Below are positions 50,448 through 59,456 of a DNA stretch of 64,000 nt, in pieces. Both the position numbers and the translations under genes were made by a program. Source of the stretch: Flavobacterium seoulense (GTDB taxonomy: Bacteria; Bacteroidota; Bacteroidia; Flavobacteriales; Flavobacteriaceae); the NCBI RefSeq assembly GCF_000695795.1, contig NZ_JNCA01000016.1:186001-250000 (forward strand), read 5' to 3'. The notes under the pieces were generated by a model that had not been told where the DNA came from, made no database searches, and worked only from the letters and a program-made list of their open reading frames with translations. The stretch's first letter is position 1. Each line of letters begins with the position of its first letter.

Positions 50448-50807
50448 ATGGCCGAACACAATGAATTAGGTAAGTTAGGAGAAGAATTAGCCGTTGATTT
50501 TTTACAAACCAATGGTTATACTATTTTAGAAACCAATTGGACTTTTCAAAAAGCCGAAATAGACATTATTGCCCAAATCAACGATACATTAGCTATTATC
50601 GAAGTAAAAACCCGTTCTTCTATTGAATTTGGTCTGCCTCAGGACTTTGTAAATTCGAAAAAGATAAAACTACTTACGAAAGCCATAGACAACTACGTAG
50701 TTGAGAACAATCTCGATTTTAATGTCAGATTTGACATTATTGCCATCCATAAAGAGCATAAATCTTTTGTAATTGAACATATTACAGACGCTTTTTATCA
50801 CTTTTAA
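50448..50807 (+). CDS. YraN-family (UPF0102) endonuclease-like protein
   Basis: A 119-residue protein with a restriction-endonuclease-like core: GKLGEELAVDFLQTNGY, ETNWTFQKAEIDIIAQINDT and AIIEVKTRSSIEFGLPQDFV, giving the E-xD-ExK catalytic pattern of the YraN family. The biological role is not settled; relatives are near DNA-processing or ribosomal genes. It lies between the LD-carboxypeptidase and the ACT-like protein gene. Confidence 0.9.
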   Translation: MAEHNELGKLGEELAVDFLQTNGYTILETNWTFQKAEIDIIAQINDTLAIIEVKTRSSIEFGLPQDFVNSKKIKLLTKAIDNYVVENNLDFNVRFDIIAIHKEHKSFVIEHITDAFYHF

Positions 50808-50827
50808 CGTTATTTTTTGATGTTATT

Positions 50828-50859
50828 TTTGTAACAAATTGTTTTTTTAATTATATTTG
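50828..50859 (+). promoter_or_regulatory. Strong promoter (TTTG-N20-TATATTTG)
   Basis: TTTG at 50828-50831 and TATATTTG at 50852-50859, 20 bp apart: a full match to the Bacteroidetes consensus, about 65 bp before the ATG of the 218-residue protein. Confidence 0.8.
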
Positions 50860-50925
50860 CCCATATTTTTAACGATTTAACTAAGTAAATCGATTCAAAA
50901 ACTAAGTAAAAACACTTATTTAATT

Positions 50926-51582
50926 ATGAAAACAGTTTCATCAATTGTCGAGAATTACATCAAAACAAAACCATTTTTATTGAATGCTTTGTCCCTTGGA
51001 ATTATTAACCTAACCTCTTTATCCCGAAACATTATGTCGGAATTAGAGAGCGAATTTGGAAAAGAAGTAAAACAGGGCGCTGTTGTAATGTCTTTAAAAC
51101 GATTGACAGAAGAACTGGATTTTAGACTGAATCATAAAATCAATAAAGTAATTAAAAACATAGGCGAAATTACTGTTCGATCTGCTTTGACGGATTATAC
51201 TTTTTCAGTTTCGGAAACCGTTTTAAACAAACAAGCCGAATTAATTTCAGACATCAACGGATTTCCTGATGTTTTTTATACTTCATCAAGAGGTGTAAAC
51301 GAAATCAACATTGTGGTAAGCAATACGGTAAACAAACTGGTTGACAAACATTTTTCGAACGAAAAATTAATTCAAAAACTAGACAACCTTGCTTCTATAA
51401 CGGTAAAATTACCAAAAGAAAATATTGTAGTTCCTGGAATTTATTATTTCATTTTTCAGCGTCTGGCTTGGGAAGGAATCATTATTAATGAAGTAATTTC
51501 AACTTCAAATGAATTTACTATTCTAGTTGGCGAAGATCAGGTTGATGTTGCTTTTAAAGTAATCAAAGATTTGAAAAACTAA
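50926..51582 (+). CDS. ACT-domain-like regulatory protein, 218 residues
   Basis: A soluble protein with an N-terminal helical part (about 1-70; FLLNALSLGIINLTSLSRNI and SELESEFGKEVKQGAVVMSL) and a C-terminal half with two regions like ACT domains: GFPDVFYTSSRGVNEINIVV and ITVKLPKENIVVPGIYYFIF, WEGIIINEVISTSNEFTILV. The second half resembles the regulatory ACT pair of aspartate kinases, but no kinase domain is present. It has a strong promoter and its own terminator, so it is expressed alone. Confidence 0.68.
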   Translation: MKTVSSIVENYIKTKPFLLNALSLGIINLTSLSRNIMSELESEFGKEVKQGAVVMSLKRLTEELDFRLNHKINKVIKNIGEITVRSALTDYTFSVSETVLNKQAELISDINGFPDVFYTSSRGVNEINIVVSNTVNKLVDKHFSNEKLIQKLDNLASITVKLPKENIVVPGIYYFIFQRLAWEGIIINEVISTSNEFTILVGEDQVDVAFKVIKDLKN

Positions 51583-51602
51583 ACTTTTATAGTTTCAATT
51601 AT

Positions 51603-51638
51603 AAAGCTTCTAATTTTAAAAATTAGAAGCTTTTTTTT
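51603..51638 (+). terminator. Terminator after the ACT-like gene
   Basis: Stem AAAGCTTCTAATTTT (51603-51617) with AAAATTAGAAGCTTT (51619-51633), then a run of eight T (51631-51638). The loop must open by a few bases. Confidence 0.82.
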
Positions 51639-51833
51639 ATAATTCTAACATCGTATAAATTTCACTGTTCTTCAGGTTGATTATAGGTCGTTAAAAGTAA
51701 ATAATCAATAGAATGTTCGATTCGGGAAGTCTTGTATTTTGTCAAGCAAGAAAATATTAAAAATTTTATACTTTTTTAAAACCATAAGTAAAGTTTATTC
51801 GTAAATAATGATTTAACGAAAAATCTGATATTT

Positions 51834-53348
51834 ATGAACAAAAGAATTTTTAACAATCGTATCGCTTCATTCCTTTTATTAGGAACATTAGCATTAACCA
51901 TTTTTTCTTGTAATGATGATAATGATTCGTCAAATACAAAACCAATGGCACCAGATGTAAATTTTACAGTATTGACTAATACAAATAGTATTGTAAAGTA
52001 TAATGCCAAAGATTTGTCAAAGCCTATTTCTACAGTTGCTATTACCGGTTTGCCAACATCTGAAAAAATAGTTAGTATTGATTATAGACCGGCAACAGGT
52101 CAATTGTATGCCTTGGGAACTTCAAGCCGCCTTTATTTTATTAATGAAGAATCCGGTTTGGCTACTGCTTTAGGAAGTGCTGCATTCACTCCAGCTTTAA
52201 GTGATGCTAACGCTAGTATTGATTTTAATCCAACAGTAGATAGAGTACGTCTGGTTACCTCAACTGGACAAAATTTACGTTTACATCCTGAACTTGGCAC
52301 TGTTGCCGCTCCAGATGGCTCTATAAACGGAGGTACAAATCCAACTATTGGAGCTGTTGCTTATACTAATAGCGTTGCCGGTGCTTCTTCAACACAGCTT
52401 TTTGATATTGATTTTACACAGGATAAATTATACATTCAAAATCCACCAAATAATGGTACTTTAGAAGAAGTGGGAAGCTTAACAGTTGATTTTGCCGGAG
52501 TGGGCGATTTTGACATTTCACCAGACAATAAAGCAGCATTGGCTGTTACTTTTAGCAACAATGAGTCAAAATTATACACTATTAATTTAACTACAGGGAA
52601 AGCTGAAAATATAGGAGTCTTTGGACTACCTGTTATTGGAATTGCCTTCAAAACAAATCCTGTTGCCTTTGCAGCGTCTACAGATAACAAATTGTATCGA
52701 TTTGACCCGACTAATCCTACTATGAATTCAGTGGCATTTATGGGATTAGCAAGTGGAGAAGTAATTGTTGGTTTAGACTTTAGACCTGCAACAGGAACTT
52801 TATATGCAATTTCCAATCAAAGTAGATTGTTGACCGTAAATACTTCAAGCGGACAAGTTACAGCTATAAATACTCTAGCAGGATTATCAGGTACTTCTTT
52901 TGGATTTGATTTTAATCCAACTGTTGACAGAATTAGATTAGTAAGCAATACAGGGCAAAATTTAAGGTTACACCCTGATTTAGGAACTATTGTAGGAACT
53001 GACGGCATATTAAATCCAAACACTCCAGCTGTTAGTGCTGCTGCTTACACTAATAATTTTATTGCTACAACAACAACCAATTTATTTGTGATTGATCACA
53101 CAACTAATATGCTTTACAATCAAACACCACCTAATAATGGCGTCTTAGTTCCAGTTGGAGATTTGGGTATTGATGTTGAAGCAGAAAATGGTTTTGATAT
53201 TGGAGGAAGTTCAAACAAAGCCTTTGGGTTGTTTAAAGTAGGGGGAACAACAGCAGTTTACTCAGTAAATTTAACAACTGGAGCTGCTACAAAAGTGAAA
53301 GATTTTAATATTTCGGCAACAGCTATGGCAGTTGGATTAGGATTCTAA
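51834..53348 (+). CDS. DUF4394-type lipoprotein with an internal duplication
   Basis: A 504-residue lipoprotein with lipobox FSC after IASFLLLGTLALTI (Cys about 26). The body is two copies of a roughly 230-residue unit, each with GLPTSEKIVSIDYRPATGQL or a relative, then FNPTVDRVRLVTSTGQNLRL, LHPELGT and AYTNS: the DUF4394 pattern, likely a beta-propeller-like fold. Probably cell-surface or periplasmic; role unknown. It has its own terminator. Its gap upstream (51583-51833) shows no convincing promoter. Confidence 0.85.
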   Translation: MNKRIFNNRIASFLLLGTLALTIFSCNDDNDSSNTKPMAPDVNFTVLTNTNSIVKYNAKDLSKPISTVAITGLPTSEKIVSIDYRPATGQLYALGTSSRLYFINEESGLATALGSAAFTPALSDANASIDFNPTVDRVRLVTSTGQNLRLHPELGTVAAPDGSINGGTNPTIGAVAYTNSVAGASSTQLFDIDFTQDKLYIQNPPNNGTLEEVGSLTVDFAGVGDFDISPDNKAALAVTFSNNESKLYTINLTTGKAENIGVFGLPVIGIAFKTNPVAFAASTDNKLYRFDPTNPTMNSVAFMGLASGEVIVGLDFRPATGTLYAISNQSRLLTVNTSSGQVTAINTLAGLSGTSFGFDFNPTVDRIRLVSNTGQNLRLHPDLGTIVGTDGILNPNTPAVSAAAYTNNFIATTTTNLFVIDHTTNMLYNQTPPNNGVLVPVGDLGIDVEAENGFDIGGSSNKAFGLFKVGGTTAVYSVNLTTGAATKVKDFNISATAMAVGLGF

Positions 53349-53362
53349 AATAAAATCCTATG

Positions 53363-53408
53363 AAAAAGCCCTAATTCGCATTTCTAAATCCGAATTAGGG
53401 CTTTTTTT
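53363..53408. terminator. Bidirectional terminator between convergent genes
   Basis: Perfect 16 bp stem AAAAAGCCCTAATTCG (53363-53378) with CGAATTAGGGCTTTTT (53391-53406), then more T. Between the DUF4394 gene and mfd. Confidence 0.88.
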
Positions 53409-53430
53409 ATGAATAGATGACAGAATCTTT

Positions 53431-56400
53431 TTAACCTTCTCCTAATAGCTCCATCAGTTCCAGAGCTCTTCGGGTTGATTTTACATTGTCAAAAGTCAGT
53501 AACAAACGTAAACCTGCAGGAGTTTGTTTTTCTTTCATTTTACAAAGAGAAGGCTGTTTTTGCACAAACTGCAACACCCTATGAAAACGATTCGACTGAT
53601 AGAAATCAGATTGTTGATCAGACACAAAATAACCAATCATCTTTCCTTGTTTCATTACCAGTTTTTCAATTCCAACTCTCGTTGCCACCCATTTGATTCG
53701 GATGCTGTTCATTAAAGCATTGGCACGCGGAGGCAAAGGACCAAAACGGTCAATCAGTTTGTTTTGGAAAACTTGTAATTCTTCTTCATTTTTAATCGTG
53801 CTCAATTCATTATACAAATTCAATCGCTCCGAAATATTGTTGATGTATTCGTCTGAAAACAACAATTCAAAATCGGTATCAATCTGTAAATCTTTTACAT
53901 ATTCTTTGGTTTCAATATCATTTTCTACCGGATACAAATCTTTGAATTCGTTTTCTTTCAATTCCTCAATCGCCTCGTTCATGATTTTTTGATAAGTATC
54001 GAAACCAATTTCGTTTATAAAACCGGATTGTTCTCCACCCAATAAATCTCCGGCACCACGAATCTCTAAATCTTTCATTGCAATATTGAATCCGCTACCG
54101 AGTTCGCTAAATTGTTCCAAAGCCTGAATACGTTTTCGGGCTTCTTCAGTCATTGATGAATAAGGCGGACAAATAAAATAACAGAACGCTTTTTTATTGC
54201 TTCGTCCCACACGCCCACGCATTTGGTGCAAATCTGACAGTCCGAAATTATTGGCATTGTTAATGAAAATGGTATTAGCATTCGGTACGTCCAATCCACT
54301 TTCGATAATGGTTGTAGCCACCAAAACATCAAATTCCCCGTTCATAAAAGCCAACATCAGTTCTTCGAGTTTCTTGCCGTCCATTTGTCCGTGACCGATT
54401 CCGACTCTTGCATTAGGTACCAAACGCTGAATCATTCCGGCCACTTCCTTGATATTTTCAATTCGGTTATTGATAAAATACACCTGTCCGTTACGCTGAA
54501 TTTCATACGAAATAGCATCACGAATCATCTCTTCATTAAAACCAACAACATTAGTTTCAATAGGGTAACGATTAGGCGGAGGCGTTGTAATTACCGATAA
54601 ATCGCGTGCTGCCATCAACGAAAATTGTAAGGTTCTCGGAATTGGCGTAGCCGTCAACGTCAAGGTATCCACATTAGCCGCAATGGTTTTGAGTTTATCC
54701 TTTACGTTTACTCCAAACTTTTGTTCCTCATCGACAATCAGCAAACCTAAATCTTTAAAAACCACATTTTTGTTGACCAATTGATGTGTTCCAATAACGA
54801 TATCCAATTTCCCTTCGGCCAGTTCTTTTAAGGTTTCCGACTTTTGTTTGGCAGTTCTAAAACGGTTCAGATAACCAATTTTTACAGGCATGTCTTTCAA
54901 ACGTTCCGAAAAAGTACGGAAATGTTGGTATGCCAAAATAGTTGTTGGCACCAAAATCGCTACCTGTTTACTATTGTCCACCGCTTTAAAAGCAGCACGA
55001 ATAGCCACCTCTGTTTTACCAAAACCTACATCTCCACAAACCAAACGATCCATCGGGCGATCACTTTCCATATCGGCTTTTACTTCTGCAGTAGACTTGA
55101 TTTGGTCCGGCGTATCTTCATAAATAAACGAACTTTCCAATTCGTTTTGCAAATAGCTGTCGGGTGCATATTGAAATCCTTTTTCCAATCGTCTTTTGGC
55201 ATACAATTGAATCAAATTGAACGCAATATGCTTGACTCTTGCCTTGGTTTTTTGTTTTAAAACCTTCCAGGCATTCGAACCTAATTTATATATTTTAGGC
55301 GGTGTTCCGTCTTTGCCGTTGTATTTCGAAATTTTATGCAGCGAATGAATACTCACATACACAATATCATTATCGGCATAAACCAGCTTGATGGTTTCCT
55401 GCGTTTTTCCTTCGACCTGAATTTTTTGCAAACCTCCAAATTTCCCAATTCCGTGGTCAATGTGCGTTACATAATCGCCTACAGACAGCGAAGTCAATTC
55501 TTTTAAAGTGATATTTTGTTTCTTAGAATAGCCATTCTTGATACTGAATTTATGATAACGCTCAAAAATTTGATGATCAGTATAACAGCTTATTTGATTT
55601 TCTTCGTCAATAAATCCCTGATACATTGGCAAAACAATGGTGTTGTATTGCTTGCGGATATTCTCGGAATTGGCTTCGTCCAAAGTTTCGAAAATATCAT
55701 GAAAACGCTTCGCCTGAGAATCATTCGAACAAAACAGATAATTTTTATATCCGTTAAAATGATGCTCGCTCAAATTATTCAGTAACAAATCAAATTGTTT
55801 ATTAAACGAAGGTTGTGGCTGAATATGGAATTCCATTTTTTTAGTGGTTCTAAAAACCGCTTTCGAGCTCCACTCAATAATAGAAAAATCCAGAGCCCGC
55901 TTGATAAAACTTTTTTGGTCTAAAAACAACTGCTCCGGAGTAGCGTGTTTGATGTCTTTGGATAATTTTTCGAATGCTTCTTCAGCTTTGGCAAATTGTT
56001 TATCCAATTGTGCGAATAAATCTTCGGTATTTTGAATACAAATCACCGTTTGCTCCGAAATATAATCCAGAAAACTTTCTCTGTTTTCCTGAAAAACCTT
56101 GTTTTCTACATTCGGAATAATGGTAATTTTCTTTTTTTGTTCCAATGACAATTGCGTTGCCACATCAAAAGTTCGAATACTTTCGACCTCATCACCAAAA
56201 AACTCAATTCGGTACGGATTATCATTCGAAAAAGAAAATACATCTACAATTCCTCCACGAACAGAAAACTCTCCAGGTTCCGTAATAAAATCGACTCTCT
56301 TGAATTCATATTCGAACAAAACTTCGTTAATAAAATCAATCGAAACCTTATCAGCTACATTTACTTTTAAGGTATTTTTATCTAAATCACGACGCGTTAC

Positions 56401-56799
56401 CACTTTTTCAAATAAAGCTTCGGGATAAGAAACAATGACTGCCGGCTTTTTTCGGGAATTGATACGGTTTAAAACCTCAGCTCGAAGCAACACATTAGCA
56501 TTATCAGTTTCATCAACCTGATAAGGACGACGAAACGATGCCGGATAAAACAACACATCTTCCTCGCCTATCATTTGCTCTAAATCGTTCAAATAATAAG
56601 CCGCTTCTTCTTTATTATTTAAAATGACTAAAAAAGGTAATTCGGCTTTTTTGAAAACCGAACGGATAATAAATGAAACCGCCGAACCCAACAAACCGTT
56701 AAGATGTAATTTGGCGCTATTTTTTTCCTGTAAAGCAGCTGCAATTTGCAGTACTTTAGGCGAAGTTTCATAAAGGGTATATAAGGCAGATTTACTCAA
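53431..56799 (-). CDS. mfd: Transcription-repair coupling factor
   Basis: Removes RNA polymerase stalled at DNA damage and recruits UvrA. The 1122-residue translocase has the N-terminal UvrB-homology region (PYRIEFFGDEVESIR near the front), the RNA-polymerase-interacting CarD-like domain (GDYVTHIDHGIGKFGGLQK), and the RecG-type motor: Walker A CGDVGFGKTEVAIRAAF, DEEQ (IVDEEQKFGV), TATPIPRTL and HQMRGRVGRS. Length fits. The gene start overlaps the upstream lipoprotein gene by 8 bp. Confidence 0.97.
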   Translation of the reverse strand: MSKSALYTLYETSPKVLQIAAALQEKNSAKLHLNGLLGSAVSFIIRSVFKKAELPFLVILNNKEEAAYYLNDLEQMIGEEDVLFYPASFRRPYQVDETDNANVLLRAEVLNRINSRKKPAVIVSYPEALFEKVVTRRDLDKNTLKVNVADKVSIDFINEVLFEYEFKRVDFITEPGEFSVRGGIVDVFSFSNDNPYRIEFFGDEVESIRTFDVATQLSLEQKKKITIIPNVENKVFQENRESFLDYISEQTVICIQNTEDLFAQLDKQFAKAEEAFEKLSKDIKHATPEQLFLDQKSFIKRALDFSIIEWSSKAVFRTTKKMEFHIQPQPSFNKQFDLLLNNLSEHHFNGYKNYLFCSNDSQAKRFHDIFETLDEANSENIRKQYNTIVLPMYQGFIDEENQISCYTDHQIFERYHKFSIKNGYSKKQNITLKELTSLSVGDYVTHIDHGIGKFGGLQKIQVEGKTQETIKLVYADNDIVYVSIHSLHKISKYNGKDGTPPKIYKLGSNAWKVLKQKTKARVKHIAFNLIQLYAKRRLEKGFQYAPDSYLQNELESSFIYEDTPDQIKSTAEVKADMESDRPMDRLVCGDVGFGKTEVAIRAAFKAVDNSKQVAILVPTTILAYQHFRTFSERLKDMPVKIGYLNRFRTAKQKSETLKELAEGKLDIVIGTHQLVNKNVVFKDLGLLIVDEEQKFGVNVKDKLKTIAANVDTLTLTATPIPRTLQFSLMAARDLSVITTPPPNRYPIETNVVGFNEEMIRDAISYEIQRNGQVYFINNRIENIKEVAGMIQRLVPNARVGIGHGQMDGKKLEELMLAFMNGEFDVLVATTIIESGLDVPNANTIFINNANNFGLSDLHQMRGRVGRSNKKAFCYFICPPYSSMTEEARKRIQALEQFSELGSGFNIAMKDLEIRGAGDLLGGEQSGFINEIGFDTYQKIMNEAIEELKENEFKDLYPVENDIETKEYVKDLQIDTDFELLFSDEYINNISERLNLYNELSTIKNEEELQVFQNKLIDRFGPLPPRANALMNSIRIKWVATRVGIEKLVMKQGKMIGYFVSDQQSDFYQSNRFHRVLQFVQKQPSLCKMKEKQTPAGLRLLLTFDNVKSTRRALELMELLGEG

Positions 56800-57442
56800 C
56801 TCTGGCGTCGTTTGGGTTAATTATTGCTCGTGTACTTGCCGGGATAACGGATTGATTGGGCATCACCGAATTAGGAATCGCTCTTGCTGAATCTAATAAC
56901 ATTCTTCTCATTTCGTCTTCACCTTCTTCCACCGGAATCTTACTTTTCTCAGTCAAAATATCCATTTGACGCTGCAAAGTGGCTAATTCTTTGTTGATTT
57001 CACCAACTAATTGTACCACTTTTTTATCCGGAATATTGTCTAAATGGATGAACATATCCAGCAAACGCACTTTTGTAATCAAAACTGAAATTCTGCTTTG
57101 TACCTGTGGTTTATTAAATAATTCAGGAACATTATTTTTTAAAGCCATTACTTTTTTAGAAATCGCTTTTGACTTGTGTTGATACGCACTGATTGTTCTC
57201 TTTGGTTTTTGTCGTAATTCCTGCATGAACGCACGTAACTCAGTCCATGTTTTTACGCTTTCCTCAGTAGCTTCATTGATGGGTTCATCATAAAAATCCC
57301 AACCCTTTTGAATGTTTTCAAAAATGACTTTTTTCTTTTTGGCATCTTTGGCTTGTTCAGCCAGTCTTTTTTGATTGGCTTCTTCTTTACAGGAAACCGT
57401 TAAGAGCAGCAGACCAAGAATATATAATAGCTTGTATTTCAT
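56792..57442 (-). CDS. Hypothetical lipoprotein upstream of mfd
   Basis: A 216-residue lipoprotein: lipobox TVSC after LLYILGLLLL (Cys18), then a mostly helical, charged body (KRLAEQAKDAKKKKVIFENI, WTELRAFMQELRQKPKRTIS, ISVLITKVRLLDMFIHLDNI) likely to be a coiled-coil or helical bundle in the periplasm. I recognise no family. Its stop overlaps the mfd start by 8 bp, so translation is coupled to a cytoplasmic repair protein, which is odd in function but common in compact genomes. Confidence 0.72.
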   Translation of the reverse strand: MKYKLLYILGLLLLTVSCKEEANQKRLAEQAKDAKKKKVIFENIQKGWDFYDEPINEATEESVKTWTELRAFMQELRQKPKRTISAYQHKSKAISKKVMALKNNVPELFNKPQVQSRISVLITKVRLLDMFIHLDNIPDKKVVQLVGEINKELATLQRQMDILTEKSKIPVEEGEDEMRRMLLDSARAIPNSVMPNQSVIPASTRAIINPNDARVE

Positions 57443-57460
57443 CCTAATTTTTATTGAACC

Positions 57461-57468
57461 GCAAAGTT
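57461..57468 (-). promoter_or_regulatory. -7 element for the lipoprotein-mfd operon (TAACTTTG)
   Basis: Exact TAnnTTTG match on the minus strand, 19 bp before the lipoprotein ATG. A second TTTACTTTG lies just upstream. The gap 57443-57703 shows no other feature. Confidence 0.45.
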
Positions 57469-57703
57469 ACAAAGTAAATTAATAATAAAAGAGGCTAAAA
57501 ACAATTGACACTTATTTAACAGATTATCCAATTTGTGTATGTTCCTAGATTGGATTTATGAATTCTACTCAATCAAAAAACACTTCTAATAAGACTTTAA
57601 CCTTTTATATCCATGAGCCATACAACAAAATAACTTTGAACCATACAGCCAAGTTATTCGAGCAAATCTAATAGAACTTTGCAGAAACAAAATTATTAGA
57701 AAA

Positions 57704-58597
57704 ATGGAAAAAGTTTGGTTTATTACAGGAAGTTCAAGAGGCTTAGGCAGAAGTATTACAAAAGCCGTTTTGGAAAATGGGGACAAGGTTGTTGCGACAG
57801 CCAGAAATACAGGACTACTACAGGATTTAGAAGAACAATATTCTTCTCAAATACTGATACTATCATTAGATGTAAGCCTGAAGTCGCAAATACATTCGAC
57901 AGTAGAAAAAGCAATAGCTCATTTTGGGAGGATAGACGTTTTGGTTAATAATGCCGGATTTGGTATTACAGGGTCAACAGAAGCATTTACAGAAGAGCAG
58001 GTACGCAGTCAATTAAATGTCAATTTATTGGCACCCATAGAAATTACCCAAACCATATTACCATATATGAGAAAGCAGCGTTCGGGCAAAATCTTTCAAA
58101 TAAGCTCTATTGGTGGCAGAGTCGGAAATGCCGGCTTAAGCATTTATCAGGCCGCAAAGTTTGGATTATCAGGATTCTCTGAATCCCTCAGGAAAGAAGT
58201 TGAACATTTAGGAATTCAGGTAACATCAGTAGAACCAGGAGGTTTCAGAACGGACTGGGCAGGTACATCTATGACTTATGCTCCCTTTGTAGAAGGATAT
58301 GAAGAATCAATCGAACAAATGAAAGATTTTTTAAGCTCAGGGAAATTTATTCCAATTGGTGACCCGGAAAAAGCAGCTAAAGTATTTATCGATTTGGTTA
58401 ACCATCCCCAACCGCCAATGCATCTTGTTCTGGGAAGCGAAGCTGCCAGTATTCTCAAAAAAGCAAACGAAGTTAGAAACGAAGAGTTTGAACAATGGCT
58501 ACCGGTTACACTTTATACAGACCACGAGGATGCAGCAAAATTCTATGAAACAGCAGAAGGAAAAAATTATTTAATTCAAAAAGGAATAAAATTATAA
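57704..58597 (+). CDS. SDR-family oxidoreductase (first of a pair)
   Basis: A 297-residue classical SDR: TGSSRGLG (8-15), NNAG (82-85), Ser134/135, Tyr148 and Lys152 (YQAAK) all in place, with a long C-terminal part as in the 'oxidoreductase' group that includes YusZ-like proteins. The substrate is unknown. It shares one base with the ATG of the next SDR, so the pair is translationally coupled, and an AraC-type regulator follows 62 bp after the second SDR. This looks like a small inducible metabolic module. Confidence 0.88.
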   Translation: MEKVWFITGSSRGLGRSITKAVLENGDKVVATARNTGLLQDLEEQYSSQILILSLDVSLKSQIHSTVEKAIAHFGRIDVLVNNAGFGITGSTEAFTEEQVRSQLNVNLLAPIEITQTILPYMRKQRSGKIFQISSIGGRVGNAGLSIYQAAKFGLSGFSESLRKEVEHLGIQVTSVEPGGFRTDWAGTSMTYAPFVEGYEESIEQMKDFLSSGKFIPIGDPEKAAKVFIDLVNHPQPPMHLVLGSEAASILKKANEVRNEEFEQWLPVTLYTDHEDAAKFYETAEGKNYLIQKGIKL

Positions 58598-59394
58598 TGG
58601 AAACAATGTTAAAAAATAGGCGGGCTTTAATAACAGGCTCAAATAATGGATTAGGTGAAACCATTGCAAAAATGTTGGCCAAAGAAGGCGTTGCTGTAAT
58701 CATACATGGAAGGAATGAAGAAAGGGCAAACCAAGTTGCTGAAGAAATCCGTTTAGAAGGTGGTAACGCCCAAGTTGTATTGGGTGATCTTTCTACCGAT
58801 AATGGTGCGGAAACAGTTGCAAAAAAATCCTTAGAAGGAGGCCCTATCGATATCCTTATCAATAATGCAGGAGCCTATGCCCATACAGGATGGATGGATA
58901 CAACTCCTCAGAACTGGCTAACTACCTATAATCTAAATGTGGTGTCATATGTAAGAATGATACAGCTTATTCTTCCCTCTATGAAAAAGAATGGCTGGGG
59001 ACGCATTATCAATATCGGCGGCGGTCTTGGAACTCAGCCATTAGCCATCCAACCGCATTATAGCGCAAGTTTAGCAGCAAGACATAATTTGTCAGTCTCT
59101 TTAGCACGTGAACTTTCAGGAACAGGAATAACATCAAATGTAGTATCCCCGGGTGCGATTATTAATCTCCAAACAGAACAATGGCTAAAAACGCAAGCTC
59201 CTAAACACAATTGGGGCAGCAACTTTGATGAAATTGAGAAAAATGCCGTCAGAGAATTAGTCCCTAATGACAGAGGAAGATTTGGCAGACCGGAAGAAAT
59301 TGCCGCAGCCGTATTATATTTGGTTGGCCCGCATTCTGACTATGTAAGCGGAGCAATACTTCGTGTTGATGGCGGTACTGTTAAGTCAATTTAG
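58597..59394 (+). CDS. SDR-fold protein lacking the catalytic Lys and Ser
   Basis: A 265-residue SDR-fold protein with the nucleotide motif TGSNNGLG (13-20) and NNAG (89-92). The active site differs: Tyr155 is kept, but YxxxK reads YSASL (Leu159), and the region of the catalytic Ser reads INIGGGLG (about 139-145) with no Ser. The codon is TTA, so a single base error does not explain Lys to Leu. It may bind NAD(P) without normal activity or use another mechanism. Coupled to the upstream SDR by one base. Confidence 0.85.
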   Translation: METMLKNRRALITGSNNGLGETIAKMLAKEGVAVIIHGRNEERANQVAEEIRLEGGNAQVVLGDLSTDNGAETVAKKSLEGGPIDILINNAGAYAHTGWMDTTPQNWLTTYNLNVVSYVRMIQLILPSMKKNGWGRIINIGGGLGTQPLAIQPHYSASLAARHNLSVSLARELSGTGITSNVVSPGAIINLQTEQWLKTQAPKHNWGSNFDEIEKNAVRELVPNDRGRFGRPEEIAAAVLYLVGPHSDYVSGAILRVDGGTVKSI

Positions 59395-59456
59395 TAAATT
59401 TAAGCCCATAATGCAATGGGCTTGAATTTTAATATGAATCATTTATAATCTTTACT

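Noticed and set aside
53475-56428. Several plus-strand open frames opposite mfd
   Set aside because: All are shadows of the intact mfd frame.
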